Positions 16,461-25,789 of a stretch of DNA of 39,903 bases are shown here, in pieces; position 1 is the stretch's first letter, and each line of letters begins with the position of its first letter. Source of the DNA: Candidatus Allofournierella merdavium (GTDB taxonomy: Bacteria; Bacillota; Clostridia; Oscillospirales; Ruminococcaceae). A program made the position numbers and the translations under genes. The DNA is taken from assembly GCA_019118765.1 (NCBI GenBank), contig DWYI01000037.1, forward strand, positions 1 to 39,903. Reading direction: 5' to 3'. The notes under the pieces are model-generated. The model was not told where the DNA came from, searched no databases, and was given only the letters and a program-made list of their open reading frames with translations.

Positions 16461-17036
16461 TTATTTTGCCTGCGCAAAACAGGCGCGGTTCTGCCACAGA
16501 TAGATGCCGCCGCTGAGCACGGTGACCAGCGCCACCAGCCAGCACAGCACACTGCTCACCAGCCAGACGCCCATCACGTCGGTGGGGCCGGCCAGCGCCG
16601 CGGCAAAGAAATAGAACAGGATGGTGAGCATCTGCAGCACGGTCTTCACCTTGCCCCACAGGTTCGCCGCGATCACCCGATGGGAGGAGGCCGCCAGCAT
16701 CCGCACGCCGGACACCGCGAACTCCCGCGCCAGGATCAGCGCCACCACCCACAGGCTGCACACGCCGTCCCGCATCATGTACAAAAAGGCAACGGTGGTG
16801 AGCAGTTTGTCCGCCAGGGGGTCGGCAAACTTGCCGAAGTTGGTGACCATCTTCCATTTGCGGGCCAGATGGCCGTCCAGGTAGTCGGTGAAGCTGGCCA
16901 GGGCGAACACGATGCCCGCCGCCAGATACCAGCCGGGCCGGTAGCCGGATGTGCCGTACTGGCTCATGCCCGCCAGCACCATGAACACCGGCACCAGCAG
17001 GATGCGGGCCAGGGTGAGTTTATTGGGCAGATTCAT
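16461..17036 (-). CDS. pgsA: CDP-diacylglycerol--glycerol-3-phosphate phosphatidyltransferase
   Basis: A 191-residue membrane protein with the CDP-alcohol phosphotransferase signature DGHLARKWKMVTNFGKFAD, continuing PLAD, and several membrane helices. It makes phosphatidylglycerol phosphate from CDP-diacylglycerol. The ATG at 17036 lies inside the end of rimO, preceded by GGAGGATGAGG, so the genes are translationally coupled. The rimO-pgsA pair next to recA/recX is a recurring Firmicute neighbourhood. Confidence 0.93.
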   Translation of the reverse strand: MNLPNKLTLARILLVPVFMVLAGMSQYGTSGYRPGWYLAAGIVFALASFTDYLDGHLARKWKMVTNFGKFADPLADKLLTTVAFLYMMRDGVCSLWVVALILAREFAVSGVRMLAASSHRVIAANLWGKVKTVLQMLTILFYFFAAALAGPTDVMGVWLVSSVLCWLVALVTVLSGGIYLWQNRACFAQAK

Positions 17037-18369
17037 CCTCATCCTCCTCCACAACGTAGCCGAACAGGTCGTACATGTCGCTCTCGTCGATCTTCACCCG
17101 GTAGAATTCGCCCGGGTAGAGGGGCGTTTCGCTGGCAACACAGATGTTGCCGTCGATCTCCGGCGCGTCGGCGGCAGAGCGGCAGAGGTACAGGCCGCTG
17201 TCCTCGTCCACCCCGTCGCAGATGACGGTCTGGACGGTGCCCACCTTCTGTTCCAAAAGTTCCGCGCTGATGCGCGCCTGCAGGTCCATGATGATGTCCG
17301 CCCGGCGCTGCTTCTCTTCTTCCGGCAGCTGGCCCTCCATCCGGGCGGCCACGGTGCCCTCCTCGGGGCTGAAGGCAAAACAGCCCAGCCGCTCGAAGCG
17401 GGTCTGTTTCACAAATTCGCACAGTTCCTCAAACTCCGCCTCGGTCTCGCCGGGGAAGCCGGCGATGAGGGTGGTGCGCAGGGTGATGTCCGGCATGGCC
17501 GCCCGCAGCCGGCGGATGGCGCTCTCCACCTCTTCCCGGTCGCCCCGGCGGTTCATGGCCTTGAGGATGCGGCTGTTGCAGTGCTGGATGGGCAGGTCGA
17601 GATACCGCACCACCTTTTTGTTGCGCACCATGGCGGCGATAAACTCGTCGGTGATGCGCTCGGGGTAGGCGTAGAGGATGCGGATCCAGCGAAGGCCCTC
17701 CACGGCGTTCAGCTCGTCCAGCAGCTCACAGATGCTGTTTTTGCCCCAGTCCTCGCCGTAGGCGGTGGGGTCCTGGGCCACCACCACCAGTTCCTTCACG
17801 CCCTCGCCGGCCAGCCAGCGGGCCTCGGCCACGCAGTCGGCCAGCGGGCGGCTGCGCAGCGGCCCCCGGATGAGGGGGATGGCACAGTAGTGGCAGCGGT
17901 TGTTGCAGCCCTCGGCGATCTTTAAGTAGGCGTAGTGGGCGGGGGTGCTGATGACCCGCTTGCCCCCCAGGGCAAGGTCGGTCTTGGGGCCGAAATCCTC
18001 TTCCGGCGCGGCGCCCGGGGAAGCCAGCCGCTCCAGGATGGCGGGCAGGGCGGCGTTGCAGCCGATGCTCACCACCGCGTCCACCTCCGGCATCTCCTTG
18101 CGGATCTCGGCGCGGTAGCGCTCGGCCAGGCAGCCGGTGACCACCACCTTCAGGCCCGGCTTTTTCTCCTTGAGGGCGCAGGCGTCCAGGATGTTCTCGA
18201 TGGCCTCGGTCTTGGCGCTCTCGATGAAGCCGCAGGTGTTCACGATGATGGCGTCCGCCTCGGCGGGGTCGGCGGTGGTGGTGTGCCCCGCCTTGATCAG
18301 GCTGTGGCAGAATACGTCGGCGTCCACCTGGTTCTTGGGACAGCCCAGGGAAATGATGGCGATCTTCAA
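17020..18369 (-). CDS. rimO: Ribosomal protein S12 methylthiotransferase RimO
   Basis: A 449-residue radical SAM enzyme that methylthiolates an aspartate of ribosomal protein S12. The N-terminal UPF0004 domain begins KIAIISLGCPKNQVD and carries the first cluster cysteines. The radical SAM motif is CNNRCHYC (Cx3Cx2C), and a C-terminal TRAM domain follows (FYRVKIDESDMYDLFGYV). The start is a TTG at 18369, supported by AAAGGAG seven bases upstream. The acidic tail EEDEDESAQ overlaps the pgsA start. Confidence 0.95.
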   Translation of the reverse strand: MKIAIISLGCPKNQVDADVFCHSLIKAGHTTTADPAEADAIIVNTCGFIESAKTEAIENILDACALKEKKPGLKVVVTGCLAERYRAEIRKEMPEVDAVVSIGCNAALPAILERLASPGAAPEEDFGPKTDLALGGKRVISTPAHYAYLKIAEGCNNRCHYCAIPLIRGPLRSRPLADCVAEARWLAGEGVKELVVVAQDPTAYGEDWGKNSICELLDELNAVEGLRWIRILYAYPERITDEFIAAMVRNKKVVRYLDLPIQHCNSRILKAMNRRGDREEVESAIRRLRAAMPDITLRTTLIAGFPGETEAEFEELCEFVKQTRFERLGCFAFSPEEGTVAARMEGQLPEEEKQRRADIIMDLQARISAELLEQKVGTVQTVICDGVDEDSGLYLCRSAADAPEIDGNICVASETPLYPGEFYRVKIDESDMYDLFGYVVEEDEDESAQ

Positions 18370-18410
18370 ATGCGTTCTCCTTTTGTTTTGTTCTGTCCGG
18401 CGGGGGAATC

Positions 18411-19070
18411 TCAATATTCATCCGGCACGTGGGCTGGGTGCTCCTCCAGCCAGAGTTCCACCGCCCGGCGCGCCTCGCCGGCGGCAAAGCCCCGGCGGGC
18501 CAGCGCCGCCAGCACGTTTTGCTTTTTGCCCGCCGCCAGTTTCGCGGCGTACTGTTTTTCCACAAGGCGCAGCGCGGCCGCGCCCTCCGGCCCCAGGCCC
18601 TCCGGCGCGTCCGCCTGCTGCTCCTCATACACTTCATCCAGCGCCTGCCGGGCCAGTTCCCGGTCCACGCCCCGCCCCGCCATCCAGCGCAGGATCTCAC
18701 TGCGGGACTTGTTTTTGCTCACAAGCCAGGCGGCGGCCCGGCGGGCGAAGGCACCGTCGTCCAGCAGGCCCAGTTCGTCCATCTTGGCCACCGCCGCGGC
18801 GGCGGTATGCTCGTCAAAATCCCGGCAGAGCTTTTGGTACAACTCGCCGGAGGCGTGTTCCCGGGCGGCCAGATAGCCAAAGGCCTTGTCCTTGGCCCGC
18901 TGGGCGTCGCTTTTGCGGCGCAGTTCCTCCAGGCCGGCTTCGTCCAGCTTCATCCCCTCGGCCAGATGTTCGGTGACAAAGGTCTCGTCGTCCACGCTGA
19001 AGAGGAACTCCTCGCCGCAAAACAGGGCGAAACGCCCCTTTTTGGTGCGGCTGATGCGGGTGATCTCCAT
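18411..19070 (-). CDS. recX: Regulatory protein RecX
   Basis: A 219-residue protein of three-helix repeats (for example FGYLAAREHASGELYQKL and the EILRWMAGRGVDRELARQAL repeat). The family binds RecA filaments and limits recombination. It lies 9 bases downstream of recA in the same direction, the classic position. The C-terminal part is a little divergent, but the context makes the call firm. Confidence 0.9.
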   Translation of the reverse strand: MEITRISRTKKGRFALFCGEEFLFSVDDETFVTEHLAEGMKLDEAGLEELRRKSDAQRAKDKAFGYLAAREHASGELYQKLCRDFDEHTAAAAVAKMDELGLLDDGAFARRAAAWLVSKNKSRSEILRWMAGRGVDRELARQALDEVYEEQQADAPEGLGPEGAAALRLVEKQYAAKLAAGKKQNVLAALARRGFAAGEARRAVELWLEEHPAHVPDEY

Positions 19071-19079
19071 GGGGCGGCT

Positions 19080-20234
19080 TTAGTCCTCCACCATGATGTC
19101 CAGGTCCTCCTCTCCGCCCTTGGCCGGGGCCGCAGCGGGAGCGGCGGCGGAAGCCGCCACCGGGGTGATGCCGCCCTTCACCGGCTTTTTGCCGGCGGCC
19201 AGCAGCTTGTCGGCGTTGGCGCGCACCAACGCCTCGATCTCCGCCATGACGGCGGGGTTCTCCTTCAGGAAGGTCTTGGCGTTGTCGCGCCCCTGGCCCA
19301 GGCGGGTCTCGCCGTAGTTGAACCAGGCGCCGCTCTTCTGCACCACGCCCAGCTTGGCGCCCAGGTCCAGCACCTCGCCCACCTTGCTGATGCCCTCGCC
19401 GAACATGATGTCGAACTCCGCCTCCCGGAAGGGGGGCGCCACCTTGTTCTTGACCACCTTGGCCCGGGTGCGGTTGCCGATGAACTGGCCGGAGGAATCC
19501 TTCAGGCCCTCGATGCGGCGCACGTCGATGCGCACGCTGGAGTAGTATTTCAGCGCGCGGCCGCCGGCGGTGACCTCCGGGTTGCCGTAGACCACGCCCA
19601 CCTTCTCACGCAGCTGGTTGATGAAGATGGCCACGGTGTTGGTCTTGCCGATGACGCCGGTGAGTTTGCGCAGGGCCTGGCTCATCAGGCGGGCCTGCAG
19701 GCCCACATGGGAGTCGCCCATCTCGCCCTCGATCTCCGCCCGGGGCACCATGGCGGCCACCGAGTCGATGACGATGGCGTCGATGGCGCCGCTGCGCACC
19801 AGCGCCTCGCAGATCTCCAGCGCCTGCTCGCCGGTGTCCGGCTGGCTCACCAGCAGGCTGTCGATGTCCACCCCCAGGGCCGCGGCGTACACCGGGTCCA
19901 GGGCGTGCTCCACGTCGATGAAGGCCACCTCGCCCCCCTGCTTCTGGGCCTCGGCCAGCACATGCAGCGCCAGGGTGGTCTTGCCGCTGGACTCGGGGCC
20001 GTAGATCTCCACCACGCGGCCGCGGGGCACACCGCCCACGCCCAGGGCCAGGTCCAGCGAAAGGCTGCCGGTGCTGATGGCGTCCACCTTCATGGCCACG
20101 TTGGCGCCCAGCTTCATCACCGCGCCTTTGCCGAACTGCTTTTCGATCTGGGCCAGCGCCGTTTCCAGCGCGTCTTTCTTGCTGGCCGTGCCCTTTTTCT
20201 CCGGGGATGCCACTGCTGCCTTTTTTTCTGCCAT
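19080..20234 (-). CDS. recA: Recombinase RecA
   Basis: A 384-residue RecA. It has the Walker A motif GPESSGKTT, the VDVEHALDP-like stretch ([10 protein letters not shown]), the Walker B VIDSVAAM, and the L1/L2 loops with NQLREKVG and NPEVTAGG. The C-terminal ~40 residues are Ala/Lys-rich with an acidic end. It drives strand exchange and co-protease activation in DNA repair. The ATG at 20234 is preceded by GAGGAG. Promoter and an unusual palindrome lie upstream; no canonical GAAC-N4-GTTC LexA site is visible. Confidence 0.98.
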   Translation of the reverse strand: MAEKKAAVASPEKKGTASKKDALETALAQIEKQFGKGAVMKLGANVAMKVDAISTGSLSLDLALGVGGVPRGRVVEIYGPESSGKTTLALHVLAEAQKQGGEVAFIDVEHALDPVYAAALGVDIDSLLVSQPDTGEQALEICEALVRSGAIDAIVIDSVAAMVPRAEIEGEMGDSHVGLQARLMSQALRKLTGVIGKTNTVAIFINQLREKVGVVYGNPEVTAGGRALKYYSSVRIDVRRIEGLKDSSGQFIGNRTRAKVVKNKVAPPFREAEFDIMFGEGISKVGEVLDLGAKLGVVQKSGAWFNYGETRLGQGRDNAKTFLKENPAVMAEIEALVRANADKLLAAGKKPVKGGITPVAASAAAPAAAPAKGGEEDLDIMVED

Positions 20235-20303
20235 ACTCCTCAAAACTCCTTACTCTGCCGCCCGCAGCGCTGCCGGGGCGGTGCGCATTTCACGTCTGTG
20301 CTT

Positions 20304-20332
20304 ATTATACACGATGCCCCCGCACTTTACAA
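20304..20332 (-). promoter_or_regulatory. Promoter of recA
   Basis: -35 TTGTAA (20332-20327), a 17-base spacer and a perfect -10 TATAAT (20309-20304). The -35 lies in one arm of the 35-base palindrome at 20319-20353. Confidence 0.8.
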
Positions 20333-20353
20333 CCATTAGTTGTAAAGTGCGGG
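20319..20353. repeat. 35-base perfect palindrome over the recA -35 box
   Basis: Two exact 15-base arms (20319-20333 and 20339-20353) flank CATTA. It could be the end-of-transcript hairpin of prmC, which stops 14 bases away, but no T run follows on either strand. Its overlap with the -35 box suggests an operator. Confidence 0.6.
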
Positions 20354-20366
20354 TAAAGCATCCGTT

Positions 20367-21233
20367 TTATGGCTCATTTTCCGGTTTTTGGCCCACCACG
20401 ACCCGGTCGCGGCCCTCGATGTCGGGGATGCAGGCCACCTTTTCATAGCCCGCCGCCCGAAAAACAGCCTGCACGGCTTTTCCCTGCCGCCAGCCGATCT
20501 CCACCGCCAGCCAGCCGCCGGGGCAAAGGGCGGGGCGGTAGGCCGGGGCGATGTGCTCGTAGAAGGCCAGCCCCTCCCGGTCGGCCCGCAGGGCCATGGC
20601 CGGCTCCCGGCGCACCTCCGGCGCCAGGGTCGCCATCTCGGCGTCGGTGACATAGGGCGGGTTGGAGACGATCAGATCCAGGCTTTCGGGGGCCAGCCGC
20701 CGCTGGTAGTCGAACACGTCCCCCCGCACGCAGGTCACGGCAGGGCGCGCCGCGTCAAAGCCCGGCAGGGCGGACACGGCGTTCTGCTCCAGATACCGAA
20801 ACGCCTCGGGGCTCTTTTCCAGGCAGGTGACCCGGGCGTCGGGGCACAGGCGCTTGACCCCCAGCCCCACGCAGCCGCTGCCGGCACAGAGGTCCAGCAC
20901 CGCCGGGCTCGTGCGTCCCGCCAGCCGCCGGGCGGCCTCGGTGCAGAGCAGTTCGGTGTCCGCCCGGGGGCAGAGCACGCCGGGGCCCACCCGCAGTTCA
21001 AAATCCAGGAAGGGCCAGCGGCCCAGCATGTACTGCAGCGGCTCCCGGGCCGCGCGGCGGGCGGCAAGGGCCTTCAGCCGGGCCAGGGCCGCCGCGTCCA
21101 GTTCCGGGTCCTGCCAGCGCCAGCCCTCGCCGGCCTCGGTCTCCACCAGGGCCGCCGCGTCAAAGGCGGCGTCCTCCACGCCCGCGGCCGTCAGCCGCCG
21201 GCGGGTCTCCTCAAAGGCAGCCCGCGCCCTCAC
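20367..21233 (-). CDS. prmC: Release factor glutamine methyltransferase PrmC
   Basis: A 288-residue SAM-dependent N5-glutamine methyltransferase acting on the GGQ motif of RF1/RF2. It has an N-terminal helical domain, a SAM loop (LDLCAGSGCVGLGV) and the catalytic SNPPYVTDAEM motif. The GTG at 21233 overlaps the DUF1385 stop (GTGA); an adjacent in-frame GTG at 21236 is equally possible. The pairing with DUF1385 is common in Clostridia. Confidence 0.93.
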   Translation of the reverse strand: MRARAAFEETRRRLTAAGVEDAAFDAAALVETEAGEGWRWQDPELDAAALARLKALAARRAAREPLQYMLGRWPFLDFELRVGPGVLCPRADTELLCTEAARRLAGRTSPAVLDLCAGSGCVGLGVKRLCPDARVTCLEKSPEAFRYLEQNAVSALPGFDAARPAVTCVRGDVFDYQRRLAPESLDLIVSNPPYVTDAEMATLAPEVRREPAMALRADREGLAFYEHIAPAYRPALCPGGWLAVEIGWRQGKAVQAVFRAAGYEKVACIPDIEGRDRVVVGQKPENEP

Positions 21234-22162
21234 CACTTCGCCTCGTCGGGGTGTTCCGGCAGCACCGGCTTCACGGCGGCGATGGCCACCTCGATCATGG
21301 AGTCGTCCGGCTCGAAGGTGGTCAGCCGCTGCAGCCACAGCCCCGGCGCGCTGATGATGCGGGTGAAGAGGTTGTCGTAGCGGCCCGCCAGCTTGATGAG
21401 TTCGTAGCTGATGCCCATCACCAGCGGCAGCAGCAAAAGTTTGAGCAATACCCGCAGGCCGGTGCTGCCCCAGGGCAGCATGCTGAACAGCAGGATGCTC
21501 ACGATCAGCACCAGGATCATGAAGCTGGTGCCGCACCGGGGATGGAAGCGCCGGTGGCGGCGCACGTTCTCCACCGTCAGCTCCTCCCCCGCCTCGTAAC
21601 AGGCGATGGTCTTGTGCTCGGCGCCGTGGTACTCGAACACCCGGTGGATCTCCTTCATGCGGGTGCACAGGAACAGGTAGCCCACGAAGAGGGTGATCTT
21701 GAGCACACCCTCCAGCACCACCTTGCCCCAGCCCAGAGGCACAAAGTCGTTCACAAGGCCCACGATGGCGGTGGGCAGCACCATGAACAGCACGATGGCC
21801 AGCATGCCGCCGCACACCGCCGCCAGCGCCATGAAGAAGTTCTGAAAGGCGGGGCCGGTGTGCTCGTTCAGCCACTTCTCAAAGCGGCCCGGCTCGGCCT
21901 CGGCCTCCTCGGGCATGCTCACCTCGGCGGAGTGCATCAGGTACCGGTAGCCCAGCACCAGGTTCTCGATCATCGCCGCCGCCCCCCGCACCAGGGGGAT
22001 CTTCTGCCAGCGGTGGTGCTTCACGTCCTCATAAGTCAGGTCGATGGTGCCGTCCGGCCGGCGCACCGCCACGCAGATCTTTTCCGGGCCGCGCATCATG
22101 ATGCCCTCCATCAGGGCCTGCCCGCCCACGCTGGTCTTAAAACATTCCTTGGGTTTTTCCAT
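21230..22162 (-). CDS. DUF1385 membrane protein (YqhQ family)
   Basis: A 310-residue protein beginning with the family signature VGGQALMEGIMMRGP. It has several membrane segments (for example AALAAVCGGMLAIVLFMVLP-like and FMILVLIVSILLFSML) and the conserved YHGAEHK. The biochemical function of the family is not established; in Bacillus it is YqhQ. It is co-transcribed with prmC and 62 bases downstream of the sensor kinase. Confidence 0.85.
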   Translation of the reverse strand: MEKPKECFKTSVGGQALMEGIMMRGPEKICVAVRRPDGTIDLTYEDVKHHRWQKIPLVRGAAAMIENLVLGYRYLMHSAEVSMPEEAEAEPGRFEKWLNEHTGPAFQNFFMALAAVCGGMLAIVLFMVLPTAIVGLVNDFVPLGWGKVVLEGVLKITLFVGYLFLCTRMKEIHRVFEYHGAEHKTIACYEAGEELTVENVRRHRRFHPRCGTSFMILVLIVSILLFSMLPWGSTGLRVLLKLLLLPLVMGISYELIKLAGRYDNLFTRIISAPGLWLQRLTTFEPDDSMIEVAIAAVKPVLPEHPDEAKW

Positions 22163-22224
22163 AGTCCTCCGCCGCCTTCTCTCCGCGGCGTTCCGCCGCC
22201 CGGGAAAAGGCTCTCTCTTTCCTT

Positions 22225-23658
22225 TTATTTCTCGTGGTTCTCCTCGCCCGGCCTGTACAGCGGCAGCCGCAGGGTCACGGTGGTGCCCACGCCGGGTTTG
22301 GAGTCGATGTCCGCCGCGCCGTCCAGCGCGGTCATGATCTCGTCCACCACCGCCAGGCCGATGCCGCTGCCCCGCACCGCGCCCTTGCCCTTGAAAAACT
22401 TGAGTTTGACGTTGGCCAGATCCTCGGGCAGGATGCCCCGGCCCTGGTCGGCGATGGTGACGTAGGCGTTTTCACCCTCCTGCAACAGGTCGATGGTGAT
22501 GGTTCCGCCGGGGCGGGAATATTTGACGGCGTTGTCCAGCACGTTGACGAACACCTGCCGCAGCCGCCCCGGGTCGGCCCAGATGGGCAGCGGCAGTTCC
22601 GGTTCCTCATAGACCAGGTGCAGGCCCTCCCGCTCGATGCGGGGCTGCATGAAGAGGGCCGCGTCGGTGACTTCGGCCACCAGGTCCAGGGGCTGACACT
22701 CCAGTTTGACGCCGCTCTGCAGCCGGGAGAAGCTGAGCAGTTCCTCCACCATGGTATACAGGCGCTCGGTCTCCTGGCCGATGATGGACAGGCCCTTGCG
22801 GTAATTTTCGTCCTCCGGGTCGCGGATGGCGGCGATGGTCTCCACCCAGCCCCGGATGCTGGTGAGAGGGGTGCGCAGTTCGTGGCTCACCGAACTGATG
22901 AACTCGTTCTGCAGCCGCTCGGTCTTGCTCAACTCCCCCGCCATCTCGTTGATGCGCTGGCACAGCCGGCCGATCTCGTCGTCGTAGGGGGTGTCGGGCA
23001 GCCGCACCGACAGATCGCCCCGGGCGATGGCGGTGGCGGCCTCCTCGATCTGGTGCACCGGTTTGACGATGCTGCTCACAAAGAACAGGCCGCTCCAGAT
23101 GCTGACCAGCAGGATCACCGCGCCCACCCCCAGCGCGATCAGCACCTGCTTTGTGAGCGCCTCGTCCACCAGGGCAAGGCTGGTGAGCATCCGCATGGCG
23201 GCGGCGTCCTCGCAGGCGTAGGGCACCAGCACGGTAATGGCCATCACCCGGTGGCCGCTGGAGTCGGTGTAGATCATTTCGCCCCGGCCGCTGCTGCTGG
23301 AGAGGGCGGAGGTGAAATCCCCCGGCGCCTCGCTGTAGCGGATGAGCGCCCCCGAGGAGGTGATCAGCGGCTGGCCGGAGGAATCCAGCAGCATGAATTC
23401 GAATTTGTCCTTGGCGTCGAACTGCTCCACCGCACGGTGCAGCAGCTGGCTGCGGCTTGAGGCGGTGAGGGCGGGGTTGGCGCCGGTGACGATGTTCAGC
23501 TGGCCGCTGATGCTGGAGATGCGGCTGACGATGGCCTGCCGCGCGGCGTTGTAGTAGCCGGAATAGCTGGCGTAGATGAAAAGCCCCTCCGCCAGCGCCA
23601 CCAGCAGCAGGGTCACGAGCAGGCTGCCCTTCAGCCAGCGCCTGGTGATACTGCTCAC
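22225..23658 (-). CDS. Membrane sensor histidine kinase
   Basis: 477 residues. TM1 is at ~11-31, an extracellular sensor region spans ~32-170, TM2 is at ~173-195 and a HAMP domain follows at ~196-248. The dimerisation domain carries the phosphorylated His259 (SSVSHELRTPLTS). The ATP-binding domain has VNVLDNAVKYS, DQGRGI and GSGIGLAVVDE. The GTG start is supported by AAAGGAGG seven bases upstream. It follows its response regulator by 34 bases. Architecture is like PhoR/WalK kinases. The stimulus is unknown; the operon's first gene, a lipoprotein, could contribute to sensing. Confidence 0.93.
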   Translation of the reverse strand: MSSITRRWLKGSLLVTLLLVALAEGLFIYASYSGYYNAARQAIVSRISSISGQLNIVTGANPALTASSRSQLLHRAVEQFDAKDKFEFMLLDSSGQPLITSSGALIRYSEAPGDFTSALSSSSGRGEMIYTDSSGHRVMAITVLVPYACEDAAAMRMLTSLALVDEALTKQVLIALGVGAVILLVSIWSGLFFVSSIVKPVHQIEEAATAIARGDLSVRLPDTPYDDEIGRLCQRINEMAGELSKTERLQNEFISSVSHELRTPLTSIRGWVETIAAIRDPEDENYRKGLSIIGQETERLYTMVEELLSFSRLQSGVKLECQPLDLVAEVTDAALFMQPRIEREGLHLVYEEPELPLPIWADPGRLRQVFVNVLDNAVKYSRPGGTITIDLLQEGENAYVTIADQGRGILPEDLANVKLKFFKGKGAVRGSGIGLAVVDEIMTALDGAADIDSKPGVGTTVTLRLPLYRPGEENHEK

Positions 23659-23692
23659 AGCCTGCCTCCTTTCTGCGGGATGGGTGCGGCGC

Positions 23693-24391
23693 TCAGCCGT
23701 TCCAGCGATAGCCGTAGCCCCAGACGGTGAGGATGTGCTTGGGGCTGGAGGGCTCGTCCTCGATCTTCATGCGCAGGCGGCGGATGTTCACGTCCACGAT
23801 CTTCACGTCGCCGTAGTAATTTTCGCCCCACACGCCCTCCAGGATCTTCTCCCGCACCAGGGCGGTGCCGGGGTTCTGGAAGAACAGTTCCATGATCTGA
23901 AACTCCACCTGGGTCAGGTCGATGGGCTCGCCCTTTTTATAGAGCACCCGGCTCTTCTGGTCCAGCACGAACTGGCCGCTCACCAGGCGGGAGTCGTCCG
24001 TCTCGGCGGCGCTTTGCCCGGTGCGCTGCACCCGGCGGCAGAGCGCGTCGATGCGGGCCAGCAGTTCCGACACGCTGAAGGGCTTGGTCATATAGTCGTC
24101 CGCCCCGATGGAAAGGCCCCGGATCTTGTCCTGTTCCATGCTCTTGGCGCTGAGGATGATGATGCCGATGTTCGGATCGTCCCGGCGGATGGCCTCGCAC
24201 AGAGAAAAGCCGTTCATGCCGGGCAGCATCACATCCAGCACCGCGGCGTCGCAGCCGCCCTCGCTGCCCAGCAGCGCCAGGCCCTTTTCGGCGCTCTCCG
24301 CCTCCAGCACCTCGTAGTCCGCCATGCGCAGGTTGAGGGCGATCAGTTCGCGGATGCTGTCCTCGTCTTCCACTACCAGAACTCGTCTCAT
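23693..24391 (-). CDS. OmpR/PhoB-type response regulator
   Basis: 232 residues: a receiver domain with acidic pocket EDED near the start, phospho-acceptor Asp53 (AVLDVMLPG) and a conserved Lys (TKPFS). A winged-helix DNA-binding domain ends in HILTVWGYGYRW. The ATG at 24391 follows AAAGGAGG. It is the partner of the downstream kinase. Targets are unknown. Confidence 0.95.
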   Translation of the reverse strand: MRRVLVVEDEDSIRELIALNLRMADYEVLEAESAEKGLALLGSEGGCDAAVLDVMLPGMNGFSLCEAIRRDDPNIGIIILSAKSMEQDKIRGLSIGADDYMTKPFSVSELLARIDALCRRVQRTGQSAAETDDSRLVSGQFVLDQKSRVLYKKGEPIDLTQVEFQIMELFFQNPGTALVREKILEGVWGENYYGDVKIVDVNIRRLRMKIEDEPSSPKHILTVWGYGYRWNG

Positions 24392-24452
24392 GGTTTGACC
24401 TCCTTTGGAACAGGCCCGAAGGGCCCGCTTCATCTTGCACTGCCGCGGGGCC

Positions 24453-25736
24453 TCACAAAGGCCGGAACCCGCGGATCAACTCGCCGGACTGGACGTTTTC
24501 CCCCTGGACGCCGATGCGCGCCTGCACCTTCTGAGCGCCCAGGTTGCCCAGCTGGAAATACCCGCCGCTCTGGGCGTTGGGGTCCACCACCCGCACCGTC
24601 AGCAAGAGGGTCTCCCCGTCGGCGCTGCGCACCTGCCAGCTGTCGGCCTCGTCCCCGTCGGTGAGCAGTACCTGCCCCTGCCACTCGTCCGGCAGGCGCA
24701 GATAATAGCCGTACTCCAGATCCGCCACGCCGAAGCTCTTCACCTGGTCGTACTCGGTGGTGTAGTCCATCCAGGCCACAAAACTCAGCCGGTTCACCGC
24801 CAGGTTCTCCATGCCGGCGCCGTCCAGCTGCACGGGGATCTCCACCGTGCCGTCGTCGTCGATGTCCTGGCTCTTCAGCAGGCTGGAATACCGCTGGGTG
24901 GCGGTGAACAGATTCTCCACCGTGATGGGATGGTAGGTCACCAGCTGCTGCTGGCGGGCGTCGTAGTAAAGGATCATGCTGGCCAGGGTGTTGGCGCTGC
25001 CGGTCTGGCCGTCCAGAATGAGGTAATAGCTGCCGTCGTCGCCCCGGCTGGTATACAGGCCCTCGCAGCTGGTGAACTGGTTGCCCACCGCCAGCGGCGG
25101 CATCACCGGGATGAACTGGCCGTCCTGGGCGGTGAGCATCTGCAGCTGCAGGCCGCTTTCGGTCTCGGGGCCGATGATCACCAGGTCGTTGCCGCCGCTG
25201 CCGCTGATGTCCCGCAGTTCATACTGGGAATACGCCTGATGGAACACCTCGTTCAGGGTCTCGTCCCGGTAGGAGTAGACCGCCAGATATTTTTCCCCCG
25301 AGGCGGCGGCGTACCCCACCAGCAGCTGGGTGCCCTGAGCCCCCCGCAGACCGGCGGTCTCGATGCTCTCCACCGAGGTGGAAAGGCCCTCCCGCTCCTG
25401 GGTGACCACCCACTGCCCGTCCACCGATTCCAGCACCGCCAGATGGACGTTCTGCCCCTTGGCGCTGCTCACATAGAGGGCGGCCGCGTCGGTGTCGCCG
25501 TCGCCGTCCCAGTCGTCGAACACAAAGGGGGACAGATTGTCGCCGGTGGTGGGATACTTCATCTGGGGCGTCTCGCCCAGGTAGGCCACCAGCGCCTTCT
25601 CCACCTGATTCTGCTGGCCGTCCAGCTGGGGGGCCCGCAGCAGGTCTTCCACGCCGGCGGGCGCGGCGCCGCACCCGGCCAGGCAGCACACCGCCGCCAC
25701 CGCCGCGGCCGTTTTGAGCCATCCCACAGCTGCCAC
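24453..25736 (-). CDS. Lipoprotein with Ca-loop (FG-GAP/VCBS-like) repeats
   Basis: A 427-residue predicted lipoprotein: hydrophobic signal then lipobox LAGC with Cys22. The exported part has repeated beta-strand units and two Asp-rich loops, DDWDGDGDTDAAAL and DIDDDGTVEI, that resemble calcium-binding loops of FG-GAP or VCBS beta-propellers. The start is a GTG at 25736; another in-frame GTG at 25727 is possible. It is first in an operon with the response regulator and kinase, so it may be a sensor accessory or the system's main output. The family is unrecognised. Confidence 0.7.
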   Translation of the reverse strand: MAAVGWLKTAAAVAAVCCLAGCGAAPAGVEDLLRAPQLDGQQNQVEKALVAYLGETPQMKYPTTGDNLSPFVFDDWDGDGDTDAAALYVSSAKGQNVHLAVLESVDGQWVVTQEREGLSTSVESIETAGLRGAQGTQLLVGYAAASGEKYLAVYSYRDETLNEVFHQAYSQYELRDISGSGGNDLVIIGPETESGLQLQMLTAQDGQFIPVMPPLAVGNQFTSCEGLYTSRGDDGSYYLILDGQTGSANTLASMILYYDARQQQLVTYHPITVENLFTATQRYSSLLKSQDIDDDGTVEIPVQLDGAGMENLAVNRLSFVAWMDYTTEYDQVKSFGVADLEYGYYLRLPDEWQGQVLLTDGDEADSWQVRSADGETLLLTVRVVDPNAQSGGYFQLGNLGAQKVQARIGVQGENVQSGELIRGFRPL

Positions 25737-25760
25737 CCCCCTTTTGTATATACGAAGTTT

Positions 25761-25789
25761 ATTATATCACGAAAGGAGCGCGATTCCAA
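25761..25789 (-). promoter_or_regulatory. Promoter of the lipoprotein/two-component operon
   Basis: -35 TTGGAA (25789-25784), 17 bases, and a perfect -10 TATAAT (25766-25761). The -35 lies within the last codons of the ZIP transporter gene. Confidence 0.8.
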
